From Bacillus sp. FJAT-14578 (GTDB taxonomy: Bacteria; Bacillota; Bacilli; Bacillales; Bacillaceae_H): a stretch of DNA of 64,000 bases. Of this stretch, positions 24,966 through 33,350 are shown one piece after another. A model generated the notes under the pieces. It did no database searches and was not told the origin of the DNA. It saw only the letters and a list, made by a program, of their open reading frames with translations. The number at the start of each line of letters is the position of its first letter. Position 1 is the stretch's first letter. The stretch lies in contig NZ_AYSE01000006.1 of assembly GCF_000504165.1 (NCBI RefSeq), positions 310,001 to 374,000 of the forward strand. The letters are read 5' to 3'. The position numbers and the translations under genes are program-made.

Positions 24966-26453
24966 TTAATAAACTGAGCGGTACGATGTACTGTGAATAT
25001 TGGCATCTCCTTTGATGATTGTTCTTCTTCTCCTTCTTCTTCGCTTTCTTCTTACCTCCATTGCCACTGAAGATTCGCTGCTTTCAAAGACATCTTTTTC
25101 TTCTGCTGTTGCCTGTTTCTCTGCCAATACAACGTTTTCTTCTGCTTCCTTCCGTTTCTTTTCAGATGCCGCTTTTTCTTCTGCTTCTTTCCGTTTCTTT
25201 TTAGATGCCGCTTTTTCTTCTGCTTTTGTTTGTTCTTCATCTAACCCCTTAACGATTTCAAATACAGCCTGTTTCCCAGTGTCTTCAACAGCATCTGCGG
25301 ATGACACAGCGATTATCGCTTGCTCCCACACTTCAAGTAATTCAGAGGCCACTCGATCCCACGTATATAGAGAAATCGCCAGTTCCCTGCCTTTTTGCCC
25401 CATCTTTTTCATCAATGATGGATTGGAAAGAATCTCTGAAATGTTTTCGACAAAGCCGTTTGGATGTTCCGGTTTTTCGACTACAAGACCGTTCTCCCTT
25501 TTGAGGATGACTTCTGGATTTCCGCCTCTTGCCGTCGTGACAATGGGAAGACCTGCTGCCATCGCTTCATAATGTACGCGGGCCAACGGTTCCTGCCATT
25601 GCGATGTACATACGAACAAATCGGCTGCTGCAAACCACTTTTGTATTTCACTCGGGGACACAAATCCTGTTGCAATAACCGGAACGGTCAGTTTTTTGGA
25701 CAGTGCACGCACATACGCGATATAATCCGTCGTATCTTCTTGGCTGAACCATTTGCTCCCCATAATGACTAACGCCAAATCCTTAAATTTTTTCGAAAGT
25801 TCCGGAATCGCTCTTACTAATTTATCGACTCCTTTATTGTGGGAAAGCCTTCCGGCGAACAAAAGAACCGTCTTGTTTTCCAAGCCATTCGCCTGTCGAA
25901 TATCATTTCTTGTTCTTCTCATATTCGGATGGTTTCCAGGTAAAAACCGATCGATATCTACACCGGAATAAATCGTTCGCACTTTTGACGAAGCTTGCGG
26001 GTATAAAGTCTTTATCACGTTTCCAATATAATCGCTGACCGTCACGATATTTGAAACCTCATCTATCGCTTGTGCCGCTTCCTCGGGATCGATTTTTTCC
26101 TGATTGAACATATCATTATGCATGCTTAACGTAATTTTTGCTTGAGCGGCTGCATGACGGACAGGGGTGACAAGACGGGGACGATTGAAGATGTGTATAA
26201 GGTCAAAGCGATTGGATTGAACGTAATTGACAACGCCCTCCCTATATATTTCAAATATCTTTCCCGGTATGCGTACGTAATGAATTCCCTTGATGGTTTC
26301 TTGATCAGGAAGCGATGGATCATCCGTTCCTAAAATCGTGATGTCGTGATGACGGCTTATGTGCGGGAGAACACCGGAGATATAAGTTTGAATCGCTCCT
26401 CCCAGTACCGGAGGAACAGGGAGCTTTTCGGTACAAATCATTAAGATTTTCAT
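24966..26453 (-). CDS. cotSA: GT4-family glycosyltransferase with charged C-terminal tail (CotSA-like)
   Basis: 495 residues; B. subtilis CotSA is about 377. Residues 1-375 form a GT-B glycosyltransferase: N-terminal acceptor domain with GGAIQTYISGVLPHISRHHDI, then a GT4 domain with FAGRLSHNKGVDKLVRAI and the E-x7-E-like EAMAAGLPIVTTARGGNPEVI. Residues 385-495 are an added Lys/Glu/Ala tail with two near-identical KKRKEAEEKAAS-type repeats and a run of seven Arg (RRKRRRRRRR), probably a coiled coil. The ATG at 26453 follows AAGGGGATAAC, two bases after the cotS-like stop. Likely involved in coat or spore-surface polysaccharide. YtcC is a close paralogue and an alternative name. Confidence 0.8.
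   Translation of the reverse strand: MKILMICTEKLPVPPVLGGAIQTYISGVLPHISRHHDITILGTDDPSLPDQETIKGIHYVRIPGKIFEIYREGVVNYVQSNRFDLIHIFNRPRLVTPVRHAAAQAKITLSMHNDMFNQEKIDPEEAAQAIDEVSNIVTVSDYIGNVIKTLYPQASSKVRTIYSGVDIDRFLPGNHPNMRRTRNDIRQANGLENKTVLLFAGRLSHNKGVDKLVRAIPELSKKFKDLALVIMGSKWFSQEDTTDYIAYVRALSKKLTVPVIATGFVSPSEIQKWFAAADLFVCTSQWQEPLARVHYEAMAAGLPIVTTARGGNPEVILKRENGLVVEKPEHPNGFVENISEILSNPSLMKKMGQKGRELAISLYTWDRVASELLEVWEQAIIAVSSADAVEDTGKQAVFEIVKGLDEEQTKAEEKAASKKKRKEAEEKAASEKKRKEAEENVVLAEKQATAEEKDVFESSESSVAMEVRRKRRRRRRRTIIKGDANIHSTSYRSVY
25135..25225 (-). repeat. Tandem 45-bp repeat within the cotSA-like tail
   Basis: Two near-identical 45-base units encode the repeated AEEKAAS(K/E)KKRKE segment. Differences are mostly third-base. 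A partial third unit lies at each side. This indicates in-frame expansion by slippage or recombination. Confidence 0.75.
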
Positions 26454-26455
26454 AG

Positions 26456-27553
26456 TTATCCCCTTCCCTTCCAATCGTTTGCAATTTCTTCTAACGCAGG
26501 CCATTTTGACTGGTCCGTGTCTACAATGATTTGAACCATTTGTTTGGTTTCTTCATTTAGAAACACTTCCGGTTCATATACCATTTCTTTTATATTTTTA
26601 TAAAATTCATTTGGAAGCGATAAATCAATCAATAAAATATCATACAGTTCAGGTGTAATCGGATTGGCTTCATGATAGGCCTTGATCATTTCCCGGATCC
26701 ACGTTACATCCCAGGTGAAGAGGTCTGCCATTGTACCAGTAATCAGCTTTCTTAAATCCCGAATTGGAAGATCATAGGCGACACCGTCCAAATCAATGAC
26801 CCACATACCATTTGAACCCATTTGTCCATTCGACCATCCGTAATCTTGGTGAACGAGCCCCCAATATGCATTTCCATGCTTTGTTAAGTCCAAATAGCTG
26901 GATTGCTGGAGCCTTTCAAGACTTTTTCTCGCCTGTTCTTCGAATTGGTCTACAACACTTAATACAGCGGAACTTGCCGGCATTTCGTCATATGCCTTCG
27001 CAATCGTTCGAAACCAATCCATCTTAAAAATGATTTTTTCATAACCTTTCAGCCATTTATATAATCTTGAAGCGTTCTCCGCTTGCTTCGGAGGCACGTA
27101 TCCTTTCGTCAGGCGATGGAATTCACCCAGCGCATTACAAAGATGTTTTGCCCCTTCCAAGTCTTTTGAAACGGGAGCCAGCGATTCAATCCACTCTGCC
27201 ACAAACCATAACTTTCCTCCATCTTCCACATAATTGATTCCATCTTTTGTTTTAACAATTGGAGGCACTCTCGCTTTCTGTACATCGACTAAATATTCTT
27301 GCGCCCCCAGACTGAATAAACTTCTTGTTGGCCTTCTATGGAGAAGCTTCAAACTTTTTGGTCCCTTATTTGTCTCAAGCTTCCAAATGGCTCCGCCCTT
27401 ATCCGCCTTTGTTGTCACGATTTGAATATCACTGACAGAAAAATCATAATGGCGGAGAACCTCTCGCGCCATTTGCTCAATATAGTCTGGCACGTAAAAC
27501 TCATCATGAACAAGTTCATCCACTTCCCATGGTTCGATTATCTTTTTATCCAC
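26456..27553 (-). CDS. cotS: CotS-family spore coat protein (kinase-like fold)
   Basis: 365 residues. It belongs to the CotS/CotI/YutH family with an aminoglycoside-phosphotransferase-like kinase fold: the Lys region GGAIWKLETNKGPKSLKLLHRRP near residue 55, the catalytic-loop-like GLVHQDYGWSNGQ near 235 and the metal-site VIDLDGVAYDLPIRDL. In B. subtilis cotS is next to cotSA, as here, and CotI-type members are protein kinases acting on coat proteins. The start is GTG at 27553 after AGGAGGGG. Expression is presumably late in the mother cell; I could not find a convincing SigK promoter. Confidence 0.87.
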   Translation of the reverse strand: MDKKIIEPWEVDELVHDEFYVPDYIEQMAREVLRHYDFSVSDIQIVTTKADKGGAIWKLETNKGPKSLKLLHRRPTRSLFSLGAQEYLVDVQKARVPPIVKTKDGINYVEDGGKLWFVAEWIESLAPVSKDLEGAKHLCNALGEFHRLTKGYVPPKQAENASRLYKWLKGYEKIIFKMDWFRTIAKAYDEMPASSAVLSVVDQFEEQARKSLERLQQSSYLDLTKHGNAYWGLVHQDYGWSNGQMGSNGMWVIDLDGVAYDLPIRDLRKLITGTMADLFTWDVTWIREMIKAYHEANPITPELYDILLIDLSLPNEFYKNIKEMVYEPEVFLNEETKQMVQIIVDTDQSKWPALEEIANDWKGRG

Positions 27554-27661
27554 ACTACCCCTCCTACCAGTTTGTAATTATCTTTATGACAATCTATGAA
27601 AAAAGTTCGCCATGGTTGTTCTTTGACCATGTCTAATTTTCTAGATTAATTTGTATATTGG

Positions 27662-28474
27662 CTATTTTTCCATATGATAGATTTTATTAATTAATTTAAT
27701 ATAATCCGCTTCTAAACCAATATCGTACCTGTCACCTACAACCACTTTTCCATAACACTTGTCCTTGCTCAACATTTCTTTGATGGCATCCGTTAATTGA
27801 ATCTCTCCCCCGACACCGGGATTTTGCATCTCCAAATGTGACATGATATCAGGGGTAAATACGTACCGGCCAATCACGGCAAAATTGGATGGGGGATTTT
27901 TTTTCGGTTTTTCGATAATATCAAACAACTCATAAAGATTGTCATCGATTTTTTCCCCTTTGATGACCCCGTAATTCTTTAAGCGTGCAGAATCTACCTC
28001 CGTAAGGCCAATCACACTGCGGTGTTGTTTCTCGTACACTTCAATGAGCTCTTGTAAACCGCTTCCGCTTTGATGGACGATAATATCATCCGGCAGCAAT
28101 ACCGCAAACGGATCGTTTCCGACAAATCCTTTCCCAAGACGAATCGCATCGCCAAGTCCTCGTGCATATGGTTGGCGTGTGTACAATATTTGAACATCAG
28201 GAATATTAAGCTTTTCCAATAACTCCGTTTTATTGTTTTTTTCCAAAAACGCTTCCAGTTCAAACGAGTGATCAAAATAGTCGACAATCAAATTTTTCGA
28301 TCGCGAGACGATAATTAAAATTTGTTCAATCCCGGATGCAAGCGCTTCTTCCATCACATATTCGATAGCTGGCTTTACCCCGATGGGAAACATTTCTTTC
28401 GGAATGACCTTTGTAATCGGAAGACTTCTTGTACCGAAGCCGGCTGCTGGTATGATTGCTTTTTTTATCAACAT
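27662..28474 (-). CDS. ytdA: UTP-glucose-1-phosphate uridylyltransferase (YtdA/GtaB)
   Basis: 270 residues, slightly short of GtaB (292). The N-terminus KKAIIPAAGFGTRSLPITKVIPKEMFPI is the nucleotidyltransferase signature with the catalytic Arg/Lys; FAVLLPDDII holds the metal Asp, followed by the conserved PNVGRYVFTP-like segment VIGRYVFTPDI. It makes UDP-glucose from UTP and glucose-1-phosphate. Placed next to cotS/cotSA and divergent from a UDP-glucose dehydrogenase and an epimerase, it matches the sporulation-associated YtdA rather than housekeeping GtaB. The ATG at 28474 follows GAAGGGAAGAG. A mobile palindromic element begins about 20 bases upstream of the start codon. Confidence 0.85.
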   Translation of the reverse strand: MLIKKAIIPAAGFGTRSLPITKVIPKEMFPIGVKPAIEYVMEEALASGIEQILIIVSRSKNLIVDYFDHSFELEAFLEKNNKTELLEKLNIPDVQILYTRQPYARGLGDAIRLGKGFVGNDPFAVLLPDDIIVHQSGSGLQELIEVYEKQHRSVIGLTEVDSARLKNYGVIKGEKIDDNLYELFDIIEKPKKNPPSNFAVIGRYVFTPDIMSHLEMQNPGVGGEIQLTDAIKEMLSKDKCYGKVVVGDRYDIGLEADYIKLINKIYHMEK

Positions 28475-28492
28475 TTCTCTTCCCTTCTTCCG

Positions 28493-28648
28493 TTTATCCC
28501 TCATTAACGGGCAGTAAGACCCCCACTTCAAAACTTGGCGTAATCGCGGAAGTTTAAGTGGAGGGTAACTGCCCGTAAAAGCCCGATAAGTCAGCTAACC
28601 ATCGGTGGGGGATGAAGGAAACCCCCCACCGATGGAAGTTTCCTTTAT
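28493..28648 (+). mobile_element. PATE-like palindromic element A (transposase-less IS200/IS605-type)
   Basis: Bounded by TTTAT at 28493-28497 and 28644-28648. The left part is an imperfect nested palindrome (ACGGGCAGT ... ACTGCCCGT around CCCCCACTTC ... AAGTGGAGGG). The right part is a hairpin (CCATCGGTGGGG ... CCCCACCGATGG) followed by AAGTTTCC. It shares long stretches with element B at 39092-39298 but lacks the central 65-70 bases of B. No transposase or nuclease gene is present. It lies in the ytdA leader. Confidence 0.7.
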
Positions 28649-28695
28649 CCCTCTCTAACGGGTAGTAAGCCCCCCCACTGAATGAAGTTTCACTT
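28644..28695 (+). repeat. Truncated second left end of the palindromic element
   Basis: TTTATCCCTCTCTAACGGGTAGTAAGCCCCCCCACT repeats the left end of element A with a few changes and then stops. It directly follows element A, sharing the TTTAT junction, so this is a tandem or re-insertion scar. Confidence 0.65.
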
Positions 28696-28867
28696 TACCT
28701 ATATCGTATTCCTTTTCATAGAAGTAGAAAGTTGTCCTGAACCAAAAAAGAGCGATAGATGCGTATATTTTTTACTCAATTGGCTGTTTCCGTTATCACA
28801 AGATATGGTTGTACCTTAATACGATATAACGCGCAGAAGATTTGCCTGGGAAAGGAGTAAAATAAAG
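28696..28867. promoter_or_regulatory. Upstream region of the UDP-glucose dehydrogenase gene
   Basis: About 170 AT-rich bases between the element scar and the ugd start. I see no clear SigA or SigK promoter and no other gene. The ribosome site AAAGGAG lies at its 3' end. Confidence 0.3.
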
Positions 28868-30157
28868 ATGAATGTATGTATCATAGGAGCGGGATATGTC
28901 GGATTAACGACAGCTGCTGTTTTAGCCAATCTTGGGCACACAGTTTGCTGTGTAGACAAGAATGTCCGGCATATTCAAACGCTCCAACAAGGAAGGGTTC
29001 CCATCTATGAACCCGGCTTAAAAGAATTATTTGAACATAACCGTGAACGTGTAACTTTTACAACATCGGCACCAGAAAGCATCGGAAACGCATCTGTCCT
29101 GCTCATTGCAGTCGGAACTCCGTCTCTTCCAGATGGGAAAACGGATTTAACATATGTAAGTTCAGTCGTAGATGAGATTGCAGATTCTCTATCATCTTAT
29201 AAAACGATTATTACCAAAAGTACGGTTCCCCCTGGAACAAATGAATGGATTCATAATATGTTCATCCAAAAAGGAATTCCATCCCACTTATTTGATGTTG
29301 TTTCAAACCCGGAATTTCTAAAAGAAGGCACGGCTATCTATGATATGGAACATCCAGATAAAATTGTTGTAGGGCTGCGAAAAGACGACAAGAAATCCCT
29401 CTCCGTCATGAAAGATTTGTATAAAGGGCTGGATGCCCCTTATATCGTTACAAGCTTAAGCGGTGCCGAAATGATTAAATATACTTCCAACGCATTTCTA
29501 GCAACGAAAATCTCTTTTATCAATGAGATTGCTAGAATTTGTGACAAGTACGAGGTAAATATTAAAGATGTGGTGAAAGGAATCAGCACAGATCCTCGAA
29601 TTGGTCCTCACTTCCTTCAATCAGGAATTGGCTACGGGGGTTCATGTTTTCCAAAAGATGTACGTTCGTTAGAACACAGCGCGCTGGCCAAGTATGTAAC
29701 CCCGCTTATTTTACAAGCCGTTCAAGCTATTAACACGACACAAGTAGACCTCTATATTGAAAAACTCACTTCAGCTTTTGAACAACTGAGTGGAAAAAAC
29801 ATTACCGTTTTAGGCATTGCCTTTAAACCAAATACGGATGATACACGCTCTTCTCCGGCCGTCCATCTCATTGAAAAATTGCATGAGCTTGGCTGCAATG
29901 TCCATACGTATGACCCGAAAGCGACATTGCCCGCTTCCTTAAAAGGGAATGTAACTCAACACCCAACGTTGGAGGAATCCGTCACCGGTTCCGATTGTCT
30001 CGTCATTGCGACCGATTGGCCGGAATTTGTCCATTTGGATTTGGCTAAAATGAAAGAACTTATGGAGGGCACTATCATTTTGGATGCCCGCAATTGTCTC
30101 GATCCGCAAATGGTTCGACAACACGGTTTTCGGCATATGGGGGTGGCGCGGCCATGA
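28868..30157 (+). CDS. ytcA: UDP-glucose 6-dehydrogenase (YtcA type)
   Basis: 429 residues. The N-terminal NAD domain has MNVCIIGAGYVGLTTAAVLANLGH; the central domain has SNPEFLKEGTAIYDMEHPDKIVVG and the catalytic Cys in GIGYGGSCFPKDVRSL near residue 260; the C-terminal UDP-binding domain has GIAFKPNTDDTRSSPAVHLIEKL. It oxidises UDP-glucose to UDP-glucuronate. Its substrate is made by YtdA, encoded divergently. It overlaps the next gene by ATGA. The arrangement matches the ytcABC spore-polysaccharide genes of B. subtilis rather than the teichuronic-acid gene tuaD, though the enzymes are alike. Confidence 0.92.
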   Translation: MNVCIIGAGYVGLTTAAVLANLGHTVCCVDKNVRHIQTLQQGRVPIYEPGLKELFEHNRERVTFTTSAPESIGNASVLLIAVGTPSLPDGKTDLTYVSSVVDEIADSLSSYKTIITKSTVPPGTNEWIHNMFIQKGIPSHLFDVVSNPEFLKEGTAIYDMEHPDKIVVGLRKDDKKSLSVMKDLYKGLDAPYIVTSLSGAEMIKYTSNAFLATKISFINEIARICDKYEVNIKDVVKGISTDPRIGPHFLQSGIGYGGSCFPKDVRSLEHSALAKYVTPLILQAVQAINTTQVDLYIEKLTSAFEQLSGKNITVLGIAFKPNTDDTRSSPAVHLIEKLHELGCNVHTYDPKATLPASLKGNVTQHPTLEESVTGSDCLVIATDWPEFVHLDLAKMKELMEGTIILDARNCLDPQMVRQHGFRHMGVARP

Positions 30158-31101
30158 ACATTCTAGTCACAGGAGCAGCTGGATTCATCGGTTCCCATTT
30201 ATGCGATAAACTGCTGGAAGATGAAAAAAATGAAATTTTAGGAATTGATACATTTACCGGGCCGACAACCGCAGATCTAAAATTGAAAAATGTTTCCCAT
30301 CTTCTTAGTCACCCCCGATTTCGGCTTATCCAGCAAGATTTACTGACGACAGAGTTATCGGATCTTCTCAAAGGGATTGACGCCGTCTACCATTTGGCCG
30401 GAATGCCCGGTGTACGTTCCAGTTGGGGGAAAGATTTTGACCCATATGTAACAAACAATATCCTCTCCACACAGCGTCTGTTGGAAGCCGCCAAAGATCG
30501 GCCATTGAAAAAGTTCATTTACGCCTCTACATCATCTGTCTACGGAGAAAAGAGCGGAAGAGTCTCTGAAGATGCATGCCCTGCCCCTCTCTCTCCATAC
30601 GGGATCACCAAGCTAACCGGCGAACATTTATGTCACGTCTATCGCATCAGCTATCAAATCCCCATCGTTACAGTTCGCTTTTTTACCGTATACGGTCCAA
30701 GACAGCGCCCGGATATGGCTTTCCACCGCTTTATTAAACAAATTATTACAGGAAACCCTTTAACCGTTTTTGGCGATGGTCTGCAATCGCGCGATTTCAC
30801 TTACATTAGCGATTGTGTAGAAGGAACCTCTTCCGTTCTTCATAAAGAAAATGTACTGGGAGAAATCATTAATATCGGAGGAAAAGAGCGGGCATCGGTG
30901 AAAGATGTCATTACGATCATTGAGGAACTGACAGGAAAAAAAGCGAACATCCACTATTCCGCCAAGGTGAGCGGCGAACCGAAACATACGTGGGCGGACA
31001 TAACCAAGGCCATGAACTTACTTGGTTATGACCCAAAAATCTCCTTAAAAGAAGGCCTCGCCCTGGAGATTGAATATATCCGTTCTGTTTATGATTTATA
31101 A
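30154..31101 (+). CDS. ytcB: UDP-sugar 4-epimerase/dehydratase of the extended SDR family (YtcB type)
   Basis: 315 residues. Extended SDR with the NAD motif TGAAGFIGSHLCDKLL at residues 6-21, YASTSSVYGEKSG, the catalytic Tyr-x3-Lys in PYGITKLTGE near residue 150, and the substrate segment VTVRFFTVYGPRQRPDMA. It probably interconverts UDP-glucuronate and UDP-galacturonate or a similar pair, since its gene is translationally coupled to the UDP-glucose dehydrogenase. The ATG at 30154 is chosen over the ORF start at 30094 because it begins the Rossmann fold and forms an ATGA overlap. Confidence 0.88.
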   Translation: MNILVTGAAGFIGSHLCDKLLEDEKNEILGIDTFTGPTTADLKLKNVSHLLSHPRFRLIQQDLLTTELSDLLKGIDAVYHLAGMPGVRSSWGKDFDPYVTNNILSTQRLLEAAKDRPLKKFIYASTSSVYGEKSGRVSEDACPAPLSPYGITKLTGEHLCHVYRISYQIPIVTVRFFTVYGPRQRPDMAFHRFIKQIITGNPLTVFGDGLQSRDFTYISDCVEGTSSVLHKENVLGEIINIGGKERASVKDVITIIEELTGKKANIHYSAKVSGEPKHTWADITKAMNLLGYDPKISLKEGLALEIEYIRSVYDL

Positions 31102-31103
31102 GG

Positions 31104-31153
31104 AAAAGAGGATGACCCAAAAAGTATTTTATACCTTTTGGGTCATCCTCTTT
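31104..31153. terminator. Bidirectional hairpin between ytcB and the MCP remnant
   Basis: AAAAGAGGATGACCCAAAA pairs almost perfectly with TTTTGGGTCATCCTCTTTT around a short loop. The stem (GAGGATGACCCAAAA) is the same as the second hairpin of the twin-hairpin family, here without the first. U-runs lie on both strands between convergent genes, so it can serve both. Confidence 0.75.
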
Positions 31154-31160
31154 TGTTGAT

Positions 31161-32375
31161 TCAACTATCTATTTTGAATCTCCCGACAGTATTTTGGAGC
31201 ACGTTAGCCACGTCTTTCAACAATTGGTTTTGATATTTTAATGTCTCGACCGTACTGTTCTGCTGAACAGCAGCGGCTGCAATTTCTTGAGCGGTCGCCA
31301 CGCTTTGCTCAGTAATAGCCGCAATTTCTTGAATGGATGAAAGTGTTGTATCTGCTGCCTTTGCTATGTTCCCTGAACTTGCAAAGATAAGACCGGATCT
31401 TGATTTAAGCTGTTCCACCGATTCGAAAATTTCATTGAAGAGACGACCGTTGTCTTCTACAATTTCTACCCCTTTTACGATATCCTCAAAATCTTGCTCG
31501 TTAAGATGCAAAACTCTGTTCGTTTGTTGATTGATTTCATCGATTGTATTGGAAATGTCCTTTATGGATGCAGCTGTCTGATTGGCCAGTTTTTGAATTT
31601 CTTGGGCGACTACCGAAAACCCTTTTCCAGCTTCTCCAGCACGAGCGGCCTCGATGGCAGCATTTAACGACAGTAAGTTCGTCTGAGAAGAAATCTCGCG
31701 AATCAAATCAATAATCCTGTTAATATGTTCCAGCTTATGATTTAATTTAGACAGATTTTCTTTTGTCGCTGCTCCATTATGTTTAATTTTATTAATTTGG
31801 GCCGAAATGACGCTCACTTGCTCATAGCCTTTTTCCGATAGCTTACTTGTGTGATCCGTAAACTCTTTTATTTGTTTCGTTTGCTTGTCCATGTTCTCAA
31901 TGGCTGTAGACATTTCGGTCGTCATATTTGAAATATACTCTATATGCTTAGATCTTTCTTCCGCTCCATGAGCTTCCTCATTTGTTCCCGTTACGATTTG
32001 CTGAGAAGCTCCTTCCAATTCTTCAAATGAGACAAAGAGGGTGTTGCTTGTTTCATTGATTGTTTGTGATTTCTCTCTTACGCTATCAATGATAAGACGC
32101 AAATTTTGCCGCATTTCTTCAAAACTATCAGATAGTAAACCAATTTCATCTTCTCGTTTTATATCGATGGCTTGACCGAGATTTCCCGACGAAATTACTT
32201 TTGTGAAACGAACTAAACGATTAATCGGAGTGGAAATTCTATTGCCAATATAAACCGCCAAAAGTCCCCCTATAAGTAAGGATGCGATTAAAAACATAGC
32301 GGGGTATAGAATAATCCGCTTTTGTAATGTATCAATAAAAGCTGCGTCCATGTCAATCCCGATGAAGCGGCGCAA
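31161..32375 (-). pseudogene. Methyl-accepting chemotaxis protein, 5'-truncated
   Basis: 404 codons remain. Residues 20-45 form one membrane helix, then a HAMP domain ([24 protein letters not shown]), then a full cytoplasmic signalling domain with the hairpin tip [38 protein letters not shown]. The N-terminus starts inside the end of the extracellular sensor domain ([17 protein letters not shown]); the first membrane helix and the ligand domain are missing. Only a TTG with no good ribosome site is available. The break coincides with a perfect hairpin at 32370-32394. It is probably non-functional as a receptor, though the signalling half is intact. Confidence 0.7.
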
Positions 32376-32394
32376 AAGGCCCCCCCTTTTGCGC
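32370..32394 (-). terminator. GC hairpin at the MCP breakpoint
   Basis: GCGCAAAAGG and CCTTTTGCGC pair perfectly around six bases. It lies 36 bases after the glnL stop, so it may be that operon's terminator, though it has no clear U-run. The truncated MCP reading frame begins inside it. Confidence 0.5.
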
Positions 32395-32429
32395 TGTCTT
32401 TATGCCGGAAGCATGTATAGTCTCAAGAT

Positions 32430-33350
32430 TTACTCCACCAGCTGCCGCGCTTGCATGAACAATGCCTGTACAAATTTTTTCATATTGATGCGGCTTTGGT
32501 TCACATTTTTTTCATGTTGATTTTCCAGCTCCAGCATTTTCTTCCGGACTTCCGAAAAGTCAAAAAATGTAGAAGAATGCGCTTCAAATTTTGGATTTGT
32601 GTAATCTGTCAACCCTAATGAGGCAATATGGATGAGCGCTTGATAAAGCGCTCGGCGTACACGCTGCTCAGACGCTTTCATTTCTTTCTGGATATCAGCC
32701 GCTGTTGCCTGCTTCCCCAGCTTTTCGGCAGCGATGCCGGCGAATATTTCCTTTAAAGGAGGAAAGGTATAGCTAGAGCCAAGTCTTTGCCTTTCATATT
32801 GAAGAAATTCCAACATCTTCAGCAAGTCTTCGCTTCCCCCTTCACCAATCATGCCAAGATCGGAAATAAGCGACCTTCCGGCTTCCATGATATTTTTCTT
32901 ATGAGAGGAAGGCACAACGGACGATTGCGGCCGTCCTGTAAATAAGGTCAACGATTCTTGAATGCCTCGAATCGATTGTTCCAGCAATACCCGCTCGTTC
33001 ACCTTTTTTAAGATACCCGCAATTTCAAGACGGTTTAACGGCTTTGTGATGTAGTACTCTACGCCTAAACTATATGCCTCTCCAATGAGCTCTTTCGTTT
33101 CCACTTGTGAAATCATGACAAACTTCCCTTGAAAGCCACCGGAAAGGGCCCTAATCGTTTCAATCCCGTCCCTGATGGGCATAAGCAAGTCGATCAAGAC
33201 AATATCCGCTTTTTTTAAAGACAGTAAACCATTGTCCACAAGTTCCCCATCCCCTGCTTCTCCGACCACATTTCCTAAATCTTCATCTTCAATCATCTCG
33301 ATCAGCATCGCCCGAATGGCAGGATCATCGTCTATAATAAAATAATTCAT
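32430..33350 (-). CDS. glnL: Response regulator, GlnL/YcbB family
   Basis: 306 residues. The receiver domain (1-120) is complete: acidic pair DDD at 7-9, phospho-acceptor Asp in VLIDLLMP near 53, Lys in YYITKPLNR near 103. The remainder is the YcbB-type output domain (KEIFAGIAAEKLG, ASEQRVRRALYQALIHIASLGL), a DNA-binding domain specific to GlnL. In B. subtilis GlnK-GlnL activates a glutaminase/glutamine transporter operon in response to glutamine. The start overlaps the kinase stop by ATGA. Here the divergent target is more likely gltT-aspA, given the direct repeats in front of gltT. Confidence 0.88.
   Translation of the reverse strand: MNYFIIDDDPAIRAMLIEMIEDEDLGNVVGEAGDGELVDNGLLSLKKADIVLIDLLMPIRDGIETIRALSGGFQGKFVMISQVETKELIGEAYSLGVEYYITKPLNRLEIAGILKKVNERVLLEQSIRGIQESLTLFTGRPQSSVVPSSHKKNIMEAGRSLISDLGMIGEGGSEDLLKMLEFLQYERQRLGSSYTFPPLKEIFAGIAAEKLGKQATAADIQKEMKASEQRVRRALYQALIHIASLGLTDYTNPKFEAHSSTFFDFSEVRKKMLELENQHEKNVNQSRINMKKFVQALFMQARQLVE

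Noticed and set aside
25000..25572. 190-codon plus-strand ORF rich in Ser/Phe/Ala
   Set aside because: It is the antisense of the repetitive Lys/Glu tail of the CotSA-like gene; no ribosome site or family likeness.
27554..27661. SigK promoter upstream of the cotS-like gene
   Set aside because: CATA sequences occur but none has the CATANNNTA pattern with a suitable -35.
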